This document shows positions 26,762-36,090 of a stretch of 64,000 nucleotides of DNA, piece by piece. The stretch comes from Bifidobacterium crudilactis. Its GTDB lineage: Bacteria; Actinomycetota; Actinomycetes; Actinomycetales; Bifidobacteriaceae. The notes under the pieces are model-generated. The model was given only the letters and a program-made list of their open reading frames with translations, was not told the DNA's origin and made no database searches. Within the stretch, counting starts at the first letter, position 1; the number at the start of each line of letters is the position of its first letter. The stretch covers positions 990,634 through 1,054,633 of the forward strand of contig NZ_JHAL01000002.1 in the NCBI RefSeq assembly GCF_000738005.1, written 5' to 3'. Both the position numbers and the translations under genes were made by a program.

Positions 26762-27943
26762 CTATCCTCGTTCGCCAAGCGCACGGGCGATTCCCGAACA
26801 CGCCTGTTCCAGCATCGTTCTCGGGCATGCCAGATTCACGCGCTCGAAACCCTTGCCGGAGTCGCCGAACAGCGCTCCTTCGTCGAAGAACACCCGCGCA
26901 CGATTGCGCATGAAGTCGCGCAGTTCGTCGCTGCCCATACCCAGTCCCCGGCAATCGAGCCATGCGAGATAGGTTCCCTCGGGTTCCACGAGCGTCACAC
27001 CCTCCTGTGCCTCAGCGAAGCTTCTCAACACATCAAGGTTGCCGTCGAGATATCCGCGCAGCTCATTCAGCCATGCCTCTCCATGCTCATACGCGGCCTG
27101 ACACGCCACAAGACCGAAGTGATTCACGCTGAGACCTGCGACGTTGTCGGCGGCGATGTCGAATCGCCGTTTCAACTCAGGATTGGAGATGACGACATTG
27201 GAGGTTATCAATCCCGCGAGGTTGAAGGTCTTGCTAGGTGCCGTGAACTCGATGCAGTTGGCGGCCACGTCCCCGCCAAGGGTGGAGAACATGGTCACTT
27301 CATGCCCGTCATAAGCGAAATCGGCGTGAATCTCATCGACCAGCATCGTGACATCGTGACGCAGACATATCTGTGCCACCGTAGACAGTTCGTCTCGGCT
27401 CCATACACGTCCCACAGGATTGTGGGGGTTGCACAGCAACATCGCCGTGCATCGGGGGTCGGAGGCTTTGCACTCCAAATCGGCATAATCCATCACATAG
27501 CGTCCATCGTCGCCGAGCACCAGTTCGTTGTCGAGAATGCTCAGACCGTTGCGCACCGCCGCATTGGTGAAGGGGTAATACACGGGTCTTTGGATGATGA
27601 CGGCATCCCCCGGGTGGGTCACGGCTCTTAAGGCCGTAAATACGCCGGTCATTACCCCGTCGCTTACGGAAATCCACTCACGCTTGATATCCCAATGATG
27701 GTGCCGAAGCATCCAGGATTGCACCGCCGCGTAATAGGCATCGGTGCAGTACTCGTAACCGTAGATGCCGGTATCCACCGCCCGATGGAGGGCCTCCTGA
27801 ATTTCCGGGGCAGTTTTGAACTCCATATCCGCAACCGAAAGCGCAATCACATCATCACTTTCCGGCCCCATGACCTCACGCACTTCGGCCCACTTCTCGG
27901 AAGCCCAACCATGATGGTCGATGATGGTGTCAAAATCGTACAT
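26762..27943 (-). CDS. MalY/PatB-type aminotransferase, C-S lyase
   Basis: 393 residues. PLP fold-type I enzyme of the PatB/MalY branch, usually cystathionine beta-lyase, giving homocysteine, ammonia and pyruvate. Visible are the N-terminal VADMEFKTAPEI, NPHNPVGRVW, LVDEIHADFA and the PLP lysine at 238 in APSKTFNLAG. The start ATG at 27941-27943 has GAGAGGGATAGC upstream. The next gene, nhaA, follows after a few bases on the same strand. Together with MetY in this window, it suggests a route between cystathionine, homocysteine and methionine. Confidence 0.9.
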   Translation of the reverse strand: MYDFDTIIDHHGWASEKWAEVREVMGPESDDVIALSVADMEFKTAPEIQEALHRAVDTGIYGYEYCTDAYYAAVQSWMLRHHHWDIKREWISVSDGVMTGVFTALRAVTHPGDAVIIQRPVYYPFTNAAVRNGLSILDNELVLGDDGRYVMDYADLECKASDPRCTAMLLCNPHNPVGRVWSRDELSTVAQICLRHDVTMLVDEIHADFAYDGHEVTMFSTLGGDVAANCIEFTAPSKTFNLAGLITSNVVISNPELKRRFDIAADNVAGLSVNHFGLVACQAAYEHGEAWLNELRGYLDGNLDVLRSFAEAQEGVTLVEPEGTYLAWLDCRGLGMGSDELRDFMRNRARVFFDEGALFGDSGKGFERVNLACPRTMLEQACSGIARALGERG

Positions 27944-28092
27944 GCTATCCCTCTCCAACGCTATGCCCCGTATTGCTCAGGTATTCCTGCCATCTGGCGG
28001 TATTGCAACACTCGGTTCATGCTACAGCTCTGGTCGGAACACTCGGTAACGGTATTGCGCACACACTTGACGGAGATTCGTGACACACCGGT

Positions 28093-28121
28093 TTGCAAAA
28101 CACGGTCGACCGAGCTATTGT
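28093..28121 (+). promoter_or_regulatory. probable promoter of the tRNA-Arg gene
   Basis: TTGCAA at 28093-28098 and TATTGT at 28116-28121 with a 17-bp spacer, about 39 bp upstream of the tRNA 5' end. The start of transcription would be near 28128. It is the best sigma-70-like match in the 27944-28159 gap, which otherwise holds nothing I recognise. Confidence 0.5.
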
Positions 28122-28159
28122 ATTCGAGTTGCCTAAAAGCTTCGGCATGCGGACAACAT

Positions 28160-28236
28160 GCGCCAGTAGCCCAATGGATTAGAGCAGCTGACTACGGATC
28201 AGCAGGTTGCAGGTTCGAATCCTGTCTGGCGCACCA
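28160..28236 (+). tRNA. tRNA-Arg(ACG)
   Basis: 77 nt including an encoded CCA. The acceptor stem GCGCCAG pairs with CTGGCGC (28226-28232), followed by discriminator A and CCA. The anticodon stem GCTGA/TCAGC encloses the loop CTACGGA, giving anticodon ACG. The T-arm is GCAGG-TTCGAAT-CCTGT, and the D-arm carries GCCC/GAGC pairing around AATGGATTA. The ACG anticodon (A34 probably edited to inosine) reads CGU/CGC/CGA. Confidence 0.97.
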
Positions 28237-28237
28237 G

Positions 28238-28274
28238 AAGCCTTGGAATCCTTGAGATTCCAAGGCTTTTACTT
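28238..28274 (+). terminator. rho-independent terminator of the tRNA
   Basis: AAGCCTTGGAATC at 28238-28250 pairs with GATTCCAAGGCTT at 28256-28268, followed by a T-rich tract TTACTTTT. It begins two bases after the tRNA CCA. Confidence 0.9.
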
Positions 28275-28396
28275 TTCTCCGACTTCCTTTTGTGAATTGA
28301 CGCACCCCTCACCCAAGCGTCAGTATCACGTCTGCAACCCACTCGAATCACTGCAGCACCACACAGCTGGAACATGGAATGCGACTGCGTGTATCG

Positions 28397-28432
28397 GCAC
28401 GCGAAGCCAGATAATTTACTGGCTTCGCGTGC
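28397..28432 (-). terminator. hairpin after the LPYTG surface-protein gene
   Basis: Perfect 14-bp stem: GCACGCGAAGCCAG at 28397-28410 and CTGGCTTCGCGTGC at 28419-28432 with an AT-rich 8-base loop. It sits 27 bp past the surface-protein stop. There is no T-run. It separates that gene from the convergent tRNA unit. Confidence 0.6.
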
Positions 28433-28458
28433 TAATGCACACAGTTCCGAGGAAAGAG

Positions 28459-31400
28459 TCAGACCAGATTCGCGTCTCGTTCGGCACGCTTCGACAGGTA
28501 GTACGGGCGGATAGCGAACGCGAGCATCAGGCCGCCGACGACGAGCAGGACGAGAATGCCGACACCGCCCGTGTAGGGCAGGTTCGCCAGACTCCACGCC
28601 GGGTCAAGGACCATGACATGCTTACCATCCTGGGACACGTAGGCCAGGTTCGTGCCCGACGTGGCATACGTGACCTTCGTCACCAGCGTCGCATCCGCAT
28701 CCCACTCAGGAAGGATATCCACCCCGAAATCCGACACCGCGAAATAACCGGAAGGAGCCGTGGTCTCCTTGAACGAGAGCTCACGAGCCTCCACGCCCAG
28801 CAACGACAGCGTGCCGTCAGCTTTGGTGGTCACCGTAGTGGCACTGCCCGTCTCACCATCGACCGCCAGACGATACACACCATCAGAGCCCACGAACTTC
28901 AACGGCTGCCCGTCACGGGACACCTCGAACTCCACGCCACCAAGCCTCTTGGACGGGTCATCCTTGTCCAGCTTCACCACGTCCAGCTTGAACGTGTAGG
29001 CGTTCGCCGTCGCGGCCTTCGACTCCAAACCAGCACCCGCATCCGTCCAACCGTTGGATACCTCGCCGATACGGGAGCGGGTCAGGGTCGCGGTATTCAC
29101 ATTCGGCTTCAACGACTCCCCCTCAACAGGAGACGACACCACAGCCGACGCACTCAACACCGCCTTGTACCGGAGTCGCATCAACGAACCCGCAGGCACC
29201 GTGTTCTTATTCCGCACACCACTAATGCCGTCCGACTCCGCGAACAAGACCTTCAACCCGTCCACCGACAACTTATCACCAGACACCACAATCGACGAGG
29301 GCGGCAAAGTCTGCGGCTGGGTGGGCGAGAGCGCATCCACGAACACCTCAACCCCCGACCCATCAGCAGGCAACGTCAACCCCGACGCCGCCACATCAGC
29401 CACATCGAACACATACGAGTCATACGACACCGACGAGAACCCACTCAAGTCAGGCACCCGCAACGCTATCTCAAACTCCACCTCGGAGCCCACATCGAAG
29501 CCATCCATACCCGCATCGTTCACTATCCGCTTCGCAATATCCGTCACCGTGGTCTTCAACGCCGCCTGGCCAAGGCGAGGCTTGCCCTTAACCCCGGCGT
29601 CCACGAAATCCACGAAACGACCTTCATCACCGAGAGCCTCGTTGAAGACCTTCGTACCCACGATAATCGGCAAAGAACCACCAGACGACTGCGTGGAATC
29701 CACGATCAGATACAAGCCCGGACCAGACACCTTAAGCGTTGCAGAGCCAGAAACACCAGCAAGCGGCATACTCTTGACCCCACCCAGCTCCGCATCACTC
29801 TTACCAGCCAACTGTTGGGCAAACAACTGCAAACTCCCCGCATACGGACTAAACGCCGAAGTCACATCATCACTCAACGGGTCAGTCGGATACCCAAGCC
29901 ATTTCGCCGCCACCCAACCAATAGGATTATCCGCATCCACATTCGAACCACCAGCAATCTCAGCGGCATCCTTCAACACCGTGCCCAAACCCTCAGAAGT
30001 ATCCAAACGCACACTCTTCAACGCACCAGTCTGGTCAAACACCTCGTCCTGGTAATCACCAATCCTGTACGCCGTCAACGTGCCCGCCGTGGTGCCCGTC
30101 AGCTCGATACCATAGGAAACCGGGTTCCTGATATCCAACGCGCACACACCATCACCATCCGCCGTCACGGTCCCCGTCACCGGCTTGGTCGCACGATTCG
30201 ACCAACCCACCGTATCCGAACCATCCTCCTGACCCCACACCGACAAGATGTAAGCCTTATCAGGCGTCAACGTCTCGCACGGCACCACCATATTGCCATC
30301 CGACTTCGCCGCCGCATCACGATTTGTCCGACCCGAAGCCACCACCTTGCCCGAATCATCAGTAGGGTCAACCAGCTTCCACCCCAACCCAGACTGCACG
30401 TTAATACCCTCAGCATCCGTCAAGTCCGACGCCCCTGCAAGATTCTTCAACTCCCACTTGCCACCGGACACCTGCACGATAGTCGGCTTCCCCGTCAACA
30501 CCACACTCGTCCCAGCATCCACAAACGTCAACCGCAACGAATCAGGAGAAGCGCTATTCGGAGCATTCAACACCTGAGACTGGTCCCCACTATGCGCCGA
30601 CAGCAACAGGTTTTCAAAATTCAGACGAAGAGCGGGCCGCAACCCGTCATCAGCCCAGTACGTATAGTCACGGGGCACGGAACCGGTGCTATCCACATGG
30701 AACGCTATATTCGTGATATCCCACCGAGCAGAGCGCAACCAAGAGCCCAATGCCCCATTGTTACAAGAACCGGCAGAGCACCGGCGCTTCGCTCTGTCAT
30801 CGGAAACAAGGCCATCGCTGACATTGAAATACTCAGCCATATCACCGGTCGACAACGGAAACGCACGATACAACCCAACTGAGGTTTGCTGACCGTTAGG
30901 GCCCGCGGCGTCGTATCTACCCGTGCAACCAACAGCATTTGTACACACCGCATTCAACGGCGAGGCAGCACCCACCTGTTCCAACTCGACATCTGAATAA
31001 TACGTATTCGAACCCAAGTGACGAGACACCCTAGCCACATACGACTCATACGACGCCACGCCATCATTAGCAGTACCTGCATCAAACGTGTTACACGGCC
31101 CCCAGGCGCACGACGTACCACCGGCAAACGTGAACGGACTGGTCATCACATCATCAGCCCACAACAACACCTCATTCGCAGCCAATCGAGTCGTCGACGA
31201 AGTCGCCCAATTAGCATATGTGGGCGGCTGTGGATTACGATTCTTAGGGTCCGCGGGGCCTTTACCCAACACCAGATACTTGCCATCAACCTGGGCCGCT
31301 GTCTCGGTGCTGACACCAGCGATGTACGCCGCATTCGCCAACGACCCCGACCTGCCGAACAGCACTTTACGAGCATTAGCCTCGCTAGTAATTGACCGCA

Positions 31401-31602
31401 TCGGCATCTCACCAGCTGACATTGTGCTGAAATACCCATCAGGCCCCAGCTCCACCTCCCCACCCACCGCTCGCTCCGTCCGCACCATCACCAACACACC
31501 AGCCAAGAACATGAACGCTACAAGATGAACACAAAGAAGAACGGAAATTCTGTTCTTCACCTGTGAGCCACCAGCAACATCACAAGAATCTAACCAACGC
31601 AT
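28459..31602 (-). CDS. large LPYTG-anchored, pilin-like surface protein
   Basis: About 1047 residues. The N-terminal signal segment (LLCVHLVAFMFLAGVLVMV) precedes a 400-residue region with Cys residues and a motif LRPALRLNFENLLLSA, resembling DUF6273-type domains. Next comes a fimbrial isopeptide D2-like region and a SpaA-type prealbumin-like domain with the E-box FKETTAPSGY, which predicts intramolecular Lys-Asn/Asp isopeptide bonds. It ends with LPYTG, a hydrophobic helix and a basic tail for sortase attachment. No sortase or second pilin is next to it, so it may be a stand-alone adhesin. ATG at 31602 is chosen; GTG at 31614 or 31560 are alternatives. The upstream poly-G tract may affect its expression. 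Confidence 0.88.
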   Translation of the reverse strand: MRWLDSCDVAGGSQVKNRISVLLCVHLVAFMFLAGVLVMVRTERAVGGEVELGPDGYFSTMSAGEMPMRSITSEANARKVLFGRSGSLANAAYIAGVSTETAAQVDGKYLVLGKGPADPKNRNPQPPTYANWATSSTTRLAANEVLLWADDVMTSPFTFAGGTSCAWGPCNTFDAGTANDGVASYESYVARVSRHLGSNTYYSDVELEQVGAASPLNAVCTNAVGCTGRYDAAGPNGQQTSVGLYRAFPLSTGDMAEYFNVSDGLVSDDRAKRRCSAGSCNNGALGSWLRSARWDITNIAFHVDSTGSVPRDYTYWADDGLRPALRLNFENLLLSAHSGDQSQVLNAPNSASPDSLRLTFVDAGTSVVLTGKPTIVQVSGGKWELKNLAGASDLTDAEGINVQSGLGWKLVDPTDDSGKVVASGRTNRDAAAKSDGNMVVPCETLTPDKAYILSVWGQEDGSDTVGWSNRATKPVTGTVTADGDGVCALDIRNPVSYGIELTGTTAGTLTAYRIGDYQDEVFDQTGALKSVRLDTSEGLGTVLKDAAEIAGGSNVDADNPIGWVAAKWLGYPTDPLSDDVTSAFSPYAGSLQLFAQQLAGKSDAELGGVKSMPLAGVSGSATLKVSGPGLYLIVDSTQSSGGSLPIIVGTKVFNEALGDEGRFVDFVDAGVKGKPRLGQAALKTTVTDIAKRIVNDAGMDGFDVGSEVEFEIALRVPDLSGFSSVSYDSYVFDVADVAASGLTLPADGSGVEVFVDALSPTQPQTLPPSSIVVSGDKLSVDGLKVLFAESDGISGVRNKNTVPAGSLMRLRYKAVLSASAVVSSPVEGESLKPNVNTATLTRSRIGEVSNGWTDAGAGLESKAATANAYTFKLDVVKLDKDDPSKRLGGVEFEVSRDGQPLKFVGSDGVYRLAVDGETGSATTVTTKADGTLSLLGVEARELSFKETTAPSGYFAVSDFGVDILPEWDADATLVTKVTYATSGTNLAYVSQDGKHVMVLDPAWSLANLPYTGGVGILVLLVVGGLMLAFAIRPYYLSKRAERDANLV

Positions 31603-31636
31603 ACTCAGCACCACCCTAGGGATGTCAAAAACAGCA

Positions 31637-31645
31637 CCCCCCCCC
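31637..31645 (-). repeat. nine-base poly-G tract upstream of the surface-protein gene
   Basis: Nine C on the plus strand (G9 on the coding strand), 35 bases before the ATG at 31602. Just downstream on the coding strand is TTGACA (complement of 31623-31628), a possible -35 box. The reading frame through the tract is open for a short way but has no upstream ATG/GTG before a TGA near 31697, so the tract is most likely in the promoter or leader rather than in the coding part. Confidence 0.7.
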
Positions 31646-31906
31646 GCGACCGGAAAACCGCCCCGCCAAAACCGCCAAATTGTTGTTGCTATATGTCAGG
31701 ACTTCCGTGACACAGCACAGCGCACCCCACGCGGAGGGAACATGCCAGAAACATGATGTCGTTAATCATACATGTCGTATAGTTTGTTCGCTGCAGGCCA
31801 ACAAACTGGCAGCACTCCACCACACATGGCGTACCTTGATACATGCAGCATGTGAATGTAGCCAATAGAGGCCAGGACTCTGCCATGCCGTTGTAGTCTC
31901 TATCGT
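31646..31906. other. intergenic region between divergent surface-protein and acetyltransferase genes
   Basis: About 260 bp that should contain both promoters. It is noticeably richer in A and T around 31660-31830 than the flanking genes. I see no further repeat, RNA or protein-like frame. Confidence 0.3.
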
Positions 31907-32407
31907 ATGCAGCTGATAGAGATGTGGCGTCTTGACGCCGACAAGGTATTTGACCTGGTGTCATCCTTTCCGCAGGATGAGAACGGTTTTGAAAATGATG
32001 CATGGAATATGCAACGAGAGGACATCCCCCGCTATCTTCACACTCTGGAAGATATCGCACATGGAAAAGTGCTGCATAAAGGGTGGGTGCCTGCCACGAA
32101 ATTCGTGCTCCTCGATGATGACGACAACGCTGTCGGCATCTTCAACCTCAGACATCGCCTGAATGCGCACCTGCGAAGTGGTGCGGGCCACATCGGCTAT
32201 GGCATTGCGCGCGCATATCGAGGACGTGGCTACGCTTCGAAAGGACTGCACCTGTGCCTGCTGAAGGCGAAAACGCTCATAGACGAGAACGAGGTGTATA
32301 TGAGCGTGCTCAAAACAAATCGTGCCAGCCTGGCCGTCCAATTGAAGAACGGTGCCCGCATCGACCATGAGGACGAACTGGAATACTTCACCCGCATCAC
32401 GCTGTAA
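31907..32407 (+). CDS. GNAT-family N-acetyltransferase
   Basis: 166 residues, cytoplasmic. The GNAT core is visible: FVLLDDDDNAVGIFNLRHRLN (strands 2-4), GHIGYGIARAYRGRGYASKGL carrying the acetyl-CoA pyrophosphate-binding R/Q-x-x-G-x-G/A motif, and NRASLAVQLKNGA near the end, typical of YjaB/RimJ-like family members acting on small molecules or proteins. The substrate cannot be predicted. Start ATG 31907; no strong ribosome site, so initiation may be leaderless or weak. It is followed by 258 bp before the D-glutamate block. Confidence 0.83.
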   Translation: MQLIEMWRLDADKVFDLVSSFPQDENGFENDAWNMQREDIPRYLHTLEDIAHGKVLHKGWVPATKFVLLDDDDNAVGIFNLRHRLNAHLRSGAGHIGYGIARAYRGRGYASKGLHLCLLKAKTLIDENEVYMSVLKTNRASLAVQLKNGARIDHEDELEYFTRITL

Positions 32408-32665
32408 ATCACCCATGAAGCTGGTGTGATACCTGGCCAGATGGGTTCCCGGTGTCTTCTGACAAGACCTTGACCACCCCTTGGCGTTTTCCACGTTGCC
32501 ATCAGGCAATGTAACGCGAGTTCGCCGACGAAGTGCCGTCACAGGAGCGCTTGTCTGCGCTCGGTAACATCCCCGTTGTCAGTCCGAAATGTTTCATGAG
32601 CATGACACTTCTAGTGTGGAGCCTACTTCGTGGATGGTGATACGGGATGCGAGAGAAGGCGGAAC

Positions 32666-33472
32666 ATGAGCGGCGATAAACAGCGCACACTGAACGAGAC
32701 GAGCAGCCCCGCCGTGGCGAGAGCAAGATTCCGCGAAGGTGACGTTCAACCCACCGCCGGCATCTCACGAGGATTCGCGCAGGCCAATATGATTGTGCTT
32801 CCCAAAGCCTATGCCTACGACTTTCTGCTCTTCGCACAGCGCAACCCCAAGCCGTGCCCTCTTCTTGAAGTGCTGGATACAGGAGAGACCCGACCTCGCA
32901 TCGCGGAGCACGCCGACATTCGCACGGACATACCGAAATACCGTATTTGGCAAGACGGAGAGCTTGTTGACGAGGTCACGGACATATCCGACATATGGCA
33001 GACTCGTGACGATTTGGTGACCTTTCTGATTGGATGCAGCTTCACCTTTGAATTTCCTTTGATGGAGGCAGGCATAGCGATGCATCATATCGATGCCGGT
33101 CGCAATGTGCCGATGTACGACACCTCGATTCCATGCAGCAGTGCCGGGGTCTTCTCCTCATCCATGGTGGTCTCCATGCGTGGCATTCAACCGAATCGCA
33201 TCGCGGATGCCGTCAGAATCTCGGGTTACTATCCCAGCGTGCACGGCTCCCCTGTACATGTCGGCGATGCCAGAAGCATCGGTATCGAGAATCTGCAATC
33301 ACCGCAGTATGGCGATGCCCCTGTTCTAGAAGACGGAGATATCCCCGTGTTCTGGGCGTGCGGCGTCACACCGCAGGCGGCCGTGATGGCCTCCAAACCA
33401 TCCTTCGCCATCACCCATGCACCCGGTCATATGTTCATCACCGATGTTCCAGACCAGCGGTACATGGTGTAG
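32666..33472 (+). CDS. DUF1445 (YcsI-type) putative hydro-lyase, D-glutamate cyclase N-terminal domain homologue
   Basis: 268 residues. The family signatures are clear: [18 protein letters not shown] near the N-terminus, [18 protein letters not shown], the central [11 protein letters not shown] region, and [12 protein letters not shown] with [12 protein letters not shown] at the end. In the mammalian mitochondrial enzyme DGLUCY, this domain is fused to a DUF4392 domain and cyclises D-glutamate to 5-oxo-D-proline. Here the DUF4392 partner is a separate gene at 37900-38982, with 5-oxoprolinase genes between them. Start ATG 32666 has AGAAGGCGGAAC upstream. The reaction in this organism is an inference. 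Confidence 0.9.
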   Translation: MSGDKQRTLNETSSPAVARARFREGDVQPTAGISRGFAQANMIVLPKAYAYDFLLFAQRNPKPCPLLEVLDTGETRPRIAEHADIRTDIPKYRIWQDGELVDEVTDISDIWQTRDDLVTFLIGCSFTFEFPLMEAGIAMHHIDAGRNVPMYDTSIPCSSAGVFSSSMVVSMRGIQPNRIADAVRISGYYPSVHGSPVHVGDARSIGIENLQSPQYGDAPVLEDGDIPVFWACGVTPQAAVMASKPSFAITHAPGHMFITDVPDQRYMV

Positions 33473-33660
33473 AGGAGGTCATGTAGAAAACGACGCGCTG
33501 GAGACGACCGGCAAAAGACGACAACCCTCTTCGCGGCAGCTTCGCACTCCCCTGGTCCACCCGCATCCCCGATATCCTTCACTAGACCCACCAATTCCGC
33601 ATCCCAGCATTCTCATCCTCGCAGCACAGCTCAATCCAGAACAAAGGAGCCCGATACCGT

Positions 33661-34425
33661 ATGACAAGCATTGATATCAACAGCGACATGGGTGAGAGCT
33701 TCGGCAGATGGCGGCTGGGCGACGACGATTCGATGCTTCGTCTCATCTCCAGTGCCAACATCGCATGCGGCTTCCATGCAGGAGACCCCTCGGTGATGCT
33801 GTACACATTGAAGGGGGCCCATGCGCACCATGTCAGCATTGGCGCTCATGTCTCGTATCGTGATCTGGCCGGATTCGGCAGACGTTCCATCGACGTGCCC
33901 ATGGATGTTCTTCAAGCCGATGTGGAGTACCAAATCGCGGCGATACAGGGGCTGGCGCGGGCCACGGGAGTCGAGGTCCGCTATGTCAAACCCCACGGTG
34001 CCCTATACAACCGCATCGTCGACGATGAGAAACAGGCATCGGCCGTCATCCAAGGCATTCTGGCCATAGACCCTGAGCTCGCCCTGCTGACGCTTCCCGA
34101 TTCGATCGTGGGCACCCTGGCAGACCGGTCGGGTTTGCAAGTATTCCATGAGGCCTTCGCCGACAGGGCCTACACGCCCGAAGGCCATCTTGTTCCACGT
34201 ACACAGGCCGATGCTGTGATAACCGACCCGGATAGAGTTGCCGAAAGAGTGTCACGATTGGTGAGCACCGGCGATATCGAGGCAATCGACGGCTCAAGGA
34301 TACGGGTCTCGGCGGATTCCGTCTGCGTTCATGGTGACTCTCCCGGAGCCGTGACGATGGCGGAGTCCATTCATCGTCGACTGTCAGCAGATGGCATCCG
34401 CCTGGCCTCATTCACGCAGCGGTGA
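33661..34425 (+). CDS. pxpA: 5-oxoprolinase subunit A (LamB/YcsF family)
   Basis: 254 residues. It belongs to the LamB/YcsF family, recently shown in bacteria to form an ATP-dependent 5-oxoprolinase (5-oxoproline to glutamate) with PxpB and PxpC. Typical motifs are the N-terminal DINSDMGESFGRW, NIACGFHAGDP, the metal-type residues of IGAHVSYRDLAGFGRR, YVKPHGALYN and EAFADRAYTPEGHLVPR. The full family length (about 250) is present. The start has AAAGGAG upstream. It lies six bases upstream of the pxpB-pxpC fusion. The order DUF1445-pxpA-pxpBC-BC/BCCP-DUF4392 suggests co-transcription. Confidence 0.95.
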   Translation: MTSIDINSDMGESFGRWRLGDDDSMLRLISSANIACGFHAGDPSVMLYTLKGAHAHHVSIGAHVSYRDLAGFGRRSIDVPMDVLQADVEYQIAAIQGLARATGVEVRYVKPHGALYNRIVDDEKQASAVIQGILAIDPELALLTLPDSIVGTLADRSGLQVFHEAFADRAYTPEGHLVPRTQADAVITDPDRVAERVSRLVSTGDIEAIDGSRIRVSADSVCVHGDSPGAVTMAESIHRRLSADGIRLASFTQR

Positions 34426-34431
34426 AGAATC

Positions 34432-36090
34432 ATGCGACTCCTCACCGTCGGCACATCAGCGCTTCTGCTTGAACTCCCCGATTTGGCATCCACCCTATCC
34501 GCCTTCACTGCCGTGACCAGCGCCGCCCTGCCCGGAATCGTTCAAATCCTGCCAGCCGCACAAACGCTGCTAATCACCTACGAGCCTGCGATAACCAACG
34601 AGACGGAACTCAAGGCCGCACTTTCGGATATTCCCATGGACGATACAGTGCCTCCCAAGGGCAAAACCGTCGTCATACCGGTCGTATATGACGGGGATGA
34701 CTTGCAAGAGGTCGCCGCAATCATGGGAATATCAAGCGATTCACTGATACAACGCCATGCGGGGCATCCATGGACTGCGGCATTCAGCGGATTCGCACCC
34801 GGATTCTGCTATCTTGCCGACGGCGACCCACTATTCGATGTTCCGAGGAAAAGCACTCCCCGCGTCAGTGTGCCTTCAGGAGCGGTCGGTCTCGCCGGAA
34901 CCTTCAGCGGCATCTATCCCAGAGCAAGTTCCGGTGGGTGGCAACTTATCGGCACCACCGCTCAACATCTGTGGGACGAGAGACGCGACCCTCCAGCCTT
35001 GCTGCGACCAGGAGACACCGTATGCTTCGTGCCTTCGCGCGAGCGCCTCGTGTCGACAGAGGCGGCTCCACTCCGGCCGACTTCCGTCTCGCAGACGCCC
35101 GGCCCTGACCACCAGACACCTTCGACCGAGGATGGAAAGCTCTCCACGACGATGCCGCATGGAAGGAAACGCGAGCGCCGCCACCTTCGGGTGATTCACG
35201 CCGGATTGTTCAGCACCGTTCAGGATGAAGGCAGGAACGCTGCGAATATGGGCGTATCCGAATCGGGTGCCATGGACCGTTTCTCATTCCACCTGGCAAA
35301 TGAGTTGGTGGGTAATCCTGAAACCACGCCCGTAATCGAAATCACGGGCGGAAACTTCATCTTCATCGCGGAAGGCGACTTGGTGGTCGCCGTCACCGGC
35401 GCACCGGTGAGGGTGAACATACATTCCGGCGATACTCCCGACACAGCGATTGTTGACGTCCTTCGGCAAGAGGCCGTGGTACTGCGCGACGGTGAGACAT
35501 TGACCGTATCAAGTCCAAGCTCGGGCCTACGCAACTACCTGGCCGTGCAAGGAGGCATCGCCGTCAGTCAGGTGATGGGCAGCGCCTCGACGGACACCAT
35601 GTCGCAACTCGGCCCGGCGGTTCTGCGCGATGGCGCAAGACTCGAAATCGGCACTCGGAGTCTCGGCACCGTATCCCCCGGTCTTCCATGGCCGAAGATG
35701 CCACGCGCAGGTCAGATTACCGAACTAGCCGTGAGCTTGGGCCCTCGGGACGAATGGTTCACCAGGCACGGTCTTGACGCTCTGTTCCGACAGGTATGGA
35801 AGGTCAGCCCTCAATCCAACCGCGTAGGACTGCGTTTGCAAGGCGCCGAGACTCTGGAACGCAACACCGATGACGAGCTGCCCAGCGAAGGCACCGTCCC
35901 CGGCGCGATTCAGGTACCCAGCAGCGGCCAGCCCGTGATATTCATGCGCGACCACCCAGTGACCGGCGGGTACCCGGTAATCGCGGTTCTTGACCCGGAA
36001 GCTGTGGACACGGCCGCTCAGATGCCTGCGGGGGCCTTGATTCGATTCGTGAATCACTCGGTCAACAACACCAAGGAGTCTACACAATGA
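34432..36090 (+). CDS. fused 5-oxoprolinase subunits B and C (KipI-KipA fusion)
   Basis: 552 residues. N-terminal PxpB/KipI domain (about 1-205): PVVYDGDDLQEVAAIMG and HPWTAAFSGFAPGFCYL, then RASSGGWQLIGTT. A Pro/Ser-rich linker of about 35 residues follows, then the PxpC/KipA domain from about residue 245: IHAGLFSTVQDEGRNAANMGVSESGAMDRFSF, and later TGGYPVIAVLD. In most bacteria these are two genes. The same KipI and KipA modules form the carboxyltransferase part of urea carboxylase, which matters here because the next gene encodes a biotin carboxylase-BCCP fusion. The stop overlaps the next start (ATGA), so the products are probably made in equal amounts. Confidence 0.93.
   Translation: MRLLTVGTSALLLELPDLASTLSAFTAVTSAALPGIVQILPAAQTLLITYEPAITNETELKAALSDIPMDDTVPPKGKTVVIPVVYDGDDLQEVAAIMGISSDSLIQRHAGHPWTAAFSGFAPGFCYLADGDPLFDVPRKSTPRVSVPSGAVGLAGTFSGIYPRASSGGWQLIGTTAQHLWDERRDPPALLRPGDTVCFVPSRERLVSTEAAPLRPTSVSQTPGPDHQTPSTEDGKLSTTMPHGRKRERRHLRVIHAGLFSTVQDEGRNAANMGVSESGAMDRFSFHLANELVGNPETTPVIEITGGNFIFIAEGDLVVAVTGAPVRVNIHSGDTPDTAIVDVLRQEAVVLRDGETLTVSSPSSGLRNYLAVQGGIAVSQVMGSASTDTMSQLGPAVLRDGARLEIGTRSLGTVSPGLPWPKMPRAGQITELAVSLGPRDEWFTRHGLDALFRQVWKVSPQSNRVGLRLQGAETLERNTDDELPSEGTVPGAIQVPSSGQPVIFMRDHPVTGGYPVIAVLDPEAVDTAAQMPAGALIRFVNHSVNNTKESTQ

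Noticed and set aside
28207-30882. 891-residue plus-strand open frame opposite the LPYTG protein
   Set aside because: Composition is Arg/His-rich and without domains, as expected for an antisense shadow; it also starts inside the tRNA gene.
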